From Hydrogenovibrio sp. UBA654 (GTDB lineage: Bacteria > Pseudomonadota > Gammaproteobacteria > Thiomicrospirales > Thiomicrospiraceae), in contig DBOE01000065.1 of assembly GCA_002299585.1 (NCBI GenBank), forward strand, positions 1 through 18,702: a stretch of 18,702 nt of DNA. The letters run 5' to 3'. The stretch's first letter is position 1. Each line of letters begins with the position of its first letter. The notes under the pieces are model-generated. The model saw only the letters and a program-made list of their open reading frames with translations. It ran no database searches and was not told the origin of the DNA. The position numbers and the translations under genes were made by a program. This document shows positions 18,007-18,702 of this stretch, in pieces.

Positions 18007-18042
18007 AAATATAATAAAAATATAATAAAAATATAATAAAAA
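18004..18042. repeat. 11-bp tandem repeat of phased A-tracts
   Basis: The unit TAAAAATATAA occurs three times exactly (18004, 18015, 18026), with a fourth partial copy at 18037. A5 tracts therefore fall at 18005, 18016, 18027 and 18038, one per helical turn, the arrangement known to curve DNA. The array begins at the lon stop codon and ends 12 bp before the -35 of the HU promoter, so it may act as curved DNA or an UP-like element. Confidence 0.85.
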
Positions 18043-18054
18043 CAATATTTTTAC

Positions 18055-18084
18055 TTGACAGCATAGAACCAACCTTGTTATAAC
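18055..18084 (+). promoter_or_regulatory. Sigma70-type promoter of the HU gene
   Basis: A perfect TTGACA -35 (18055-18060) is followed by 17 bp and TTATAA (18078-18083), or 18 bp and TATAAC (18079-18084). The -10 sits in the 8-bp palindrome GTTATAAC. It gives a leader of about 80 nt to the HU start. Further -10-like TATACT boxes occur at 18094 and 18141 without good -35s, so minor start sites are possible. Confidence 0.75.
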
Positions 18085-18156
18085 TGTCCACGTTATACTT
18101 TTTTGCATTAAAATAGTAGAATATAAAGATTTATTTAATGTATACTTTTTAAACAT

Positions 18157-18160
18157 GGAG
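18157..18160 (+). promoter_or_regulatory. Ribosome binding site fixing the HU start
   Basis: GGAG lies 9 nt before the ATG at 18170. The alternative in-frame ATG at 18155 overlaps this site and has no site of its own, so translation from 18170 is preferred. Confidence 0.8.
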
Positions 18161-18169
18161 AACATAATT

Positions 18170-18448
18170 ATGAATAAAACTGAATTAGTAGCATCAATAG
18201 CTAGCGAGTCAGGTTTAACTAAAGCAGACGCTGCAAGAGCATTAGAAGCTACTGTATCTACAATAACAAAAGCAATGAGTGGTGGTGATTCTGTTGCTAT
18301 TATTGGTTTTGGTACTTTTAAAGTTGGTGATCGTGCAGCACGTACTGGTCGTAACCCACAAACTGGTGCAGCAATGCAAATCCCTGCGGCAAAAGTTCCT
18401 AAGTTCTCTGCTGGTAAAGGTCTTAAAGAAGCTGTAAACGGTAAATAG
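18170..18448 (+). CDS. hupB: DNA-binding protein HU
   Basis: This is a 92-residue nucleoid protein that binds and bends DNA as a dimer, with little sequence preference and a liking for distorted DNA. MNKTELVASIASESGLTKADA forms the N-terminal helices. GFGTFKVGDRAARTGRNPQTG is the conserved signature with the start of the DNA-binding arm, and the arm tip carries the intercalating-Pro context NPQTG. The C-terminus PKFSAGKGLKEAVNGK is standard. From 18170 the protein begins MNKTEL, the family norm. It is next to lon, the usual place for the HU-beta gene in gammaproteobacteria, hence the symbol. It has its own strong promoter and terminator. Confidence 0.96.
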   Translation: MNKTELVASIASESGLTKADAARALEATVSTITKAMSGGDSVAIIGFGTFKVGDRAARTGRNPQTGAAMQIPAAKVPKFSAGKGLKEAVNGK

Positions 18449-18467
18449 TAAATGTACTATTTTGCTG

Positions 18468-18493
18468 AAAGACCTCCTTAAGGAGGTTTTTTT
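18468..18493 (+). terminator. Intrinsic terminator after the HU gene
   Basis: ACCTCC (18472-18477), loop TTAA, GGAGGT (18482-18487), then T run to 18493. The preceding AAAG can extend the stem into the T-tract. It is a strong terminator 20 bp past the stop codon and separates the HU gene from the tRNA unit. Confidence 0.93.
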
Positions 18494-18512
18494 GTTTTAA
18501 GATTTGTTTAAA

Positions 18513-18544
18513 TTACCATTAAATTTTTGATGGTAAAAAACCAT
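18513..18544. repeat. Inverted repeat with a third arm upstream of the tRNA promoter
   Basis: TTACCAT (18513-18519) and ATGGTAA (18530-18536) form a perfect 7-bp inverted repeat with a 10-nt loop. A further ACCAT at 18540-18544 can pair with the same ATGGT, so two alternative hairpins compete. Neither is followed by a good T-run on either strand, so it is not an obvious terminator. It ends 9 bp before the -35 of the tRNA promoter. Confidence 0.6.
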
Positions 18545-18553
18545 AAAAATCGT

Positions 18554-18581
18554 TTGACAATTATTGTCGAGTCTATATAAT
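18554..18581 (+). promoter_or_regulatory. Near-consensus sigma70 promoter of the tRNA unit
   Basis: TTGACA (18554-18559), 16 bp, TATAAT (18576-18581): both hexamers are perfect. ACGCCC follows, a GC-rich discriminator of the kind found on stable-RNA promoters under growth-rate and ppGpp control. Transcription would start near 18588, about 95 nt before the tRNA. Growth-rate control is inferred from the discriminator alone. Confidence 0.9.
18556..18568. promoter_or_regulatory. Palindrome GACAATTATTGTC over the -35 of the tRNA promoter
   Basis: GACAAT and ATTGTC flank a single T, giving a perfect 6+1+6 palindrome whose left arm includes four bases of the -35. This is the size and place of an operator. 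I do not recognise the binding protein; chance in AT-rich DNA is the alternative. Confidence 0.4.
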
Positions 18582-18684
18582 ACGCCCATCACTTGAGTTG
18601 ATCTTTTTCAACCCCAAAGTCGTTCTGATAAAGGGATTGAGTAATTGTTCAGGTTAATGATGTTTTAATAAGATATTAAAAATT

Positions 18685-18702
18685 GGGTGATTAGCTCAGT
18701 TG
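18685..18702 (+). tRNA. tRNA, 5' end only, probably tRNA-Val
   Basis: GGGTGAT forms the 5' acceptor strand, followed by T8, A9 and the D-arm start GCTCAGTTG. The window ends in the D-loop, so the anticodon is not seen. These 18 nt match the start of the E. coli tRNA-Val(UAC) type except for one D-loop base, which is why Val is proposed. It lies downstream of a near-consensus stable-RNA promoter. Confidence 0.75.

Noticed and set aside
18057..18088. GACAG and CTGTC arms around the HU promoter as a LexA-type site
   Set aside because: A LexA box needs CTGT and ACAG in the opposite order with 8 bp between them. Here the arms are reversed and 22 bp apart.
18597..18612. GTTGA/TCAAC hairpin in the tRNA leader as an attenuator
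   Set aside because: A 5-bp stem without a following T-run or a competing structure gives no basis for attenuation.

Overview
The window is AT-rich bacterial chromosome with the gene content and order of a gammaproteobacterium. Two blocks point there: tig-clpP-clpX-lon-HU, and mfd next to a CsiV-family gene. A complete sulfide:quinone oxidoreductase indicates sulfide oxidation. Together with the strong AT bias and the Lcl/DUF1566 surface proteins, this fits a SUP05/Thioglobus-like or mussel-symbiont-like thiotroph. That placement is inference from gene content, because the window holds no rRNA or other phylogenetic marker.

Layout. (1) 1-1536, plus strand: two adjacent genes for exported proteins with C-terminal Lcl (DUF1566) domains. 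The first is cut by the left edge and carries an Ig-like domain. They look like surface or adhesin-type accessory genes. (2) 1547-5621, minus strand: mfd (transcription-repair coupling factor) followed 4 nt later by a csiV-like gene. (3) 5670-6887, plus strand: a divergent gene for an unusual RND/MMPL-like membrane protein that keeps about 12 membrane helices but has lost both large periplasmic domains. This is the most unusual gene here. (4) 6998-8311: sqr, a single gene closed by a clear intrinsic terminator. (5) 8405-12275: a tightly coupled set of lolC/E-type permease, lolD ATPase and a YheS-type ABC-F protein. (6) 12357-18006: tig, clpP, clpX and lon, the nascent-chain folding and ATP-dependent proteolysis cluster. 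(7) 18007-18702: A-tract repeats phased at 11 bp, a strong promoter, an HU gene and its terminator, then a near-consensus stable-RNA promoter and the first 18 nt of a tRNA, most likely tRNA-Val.

How the genes work together: most of the window is housekeeping, covering envelope lipoprotein export, protein quality control, nucleoid structure and repair, with sqr feeding electrons from sulfide into the quinone pool. No gap exceeds 300 bases without a gene. I see no insertion sequence, CRISPR array, prophage gene or defence system. The points most worth a second look are the loop-less RND protein, the curved-DNA-like promoter region of the HU gene, and the palindrome built into the tRNA promoter.
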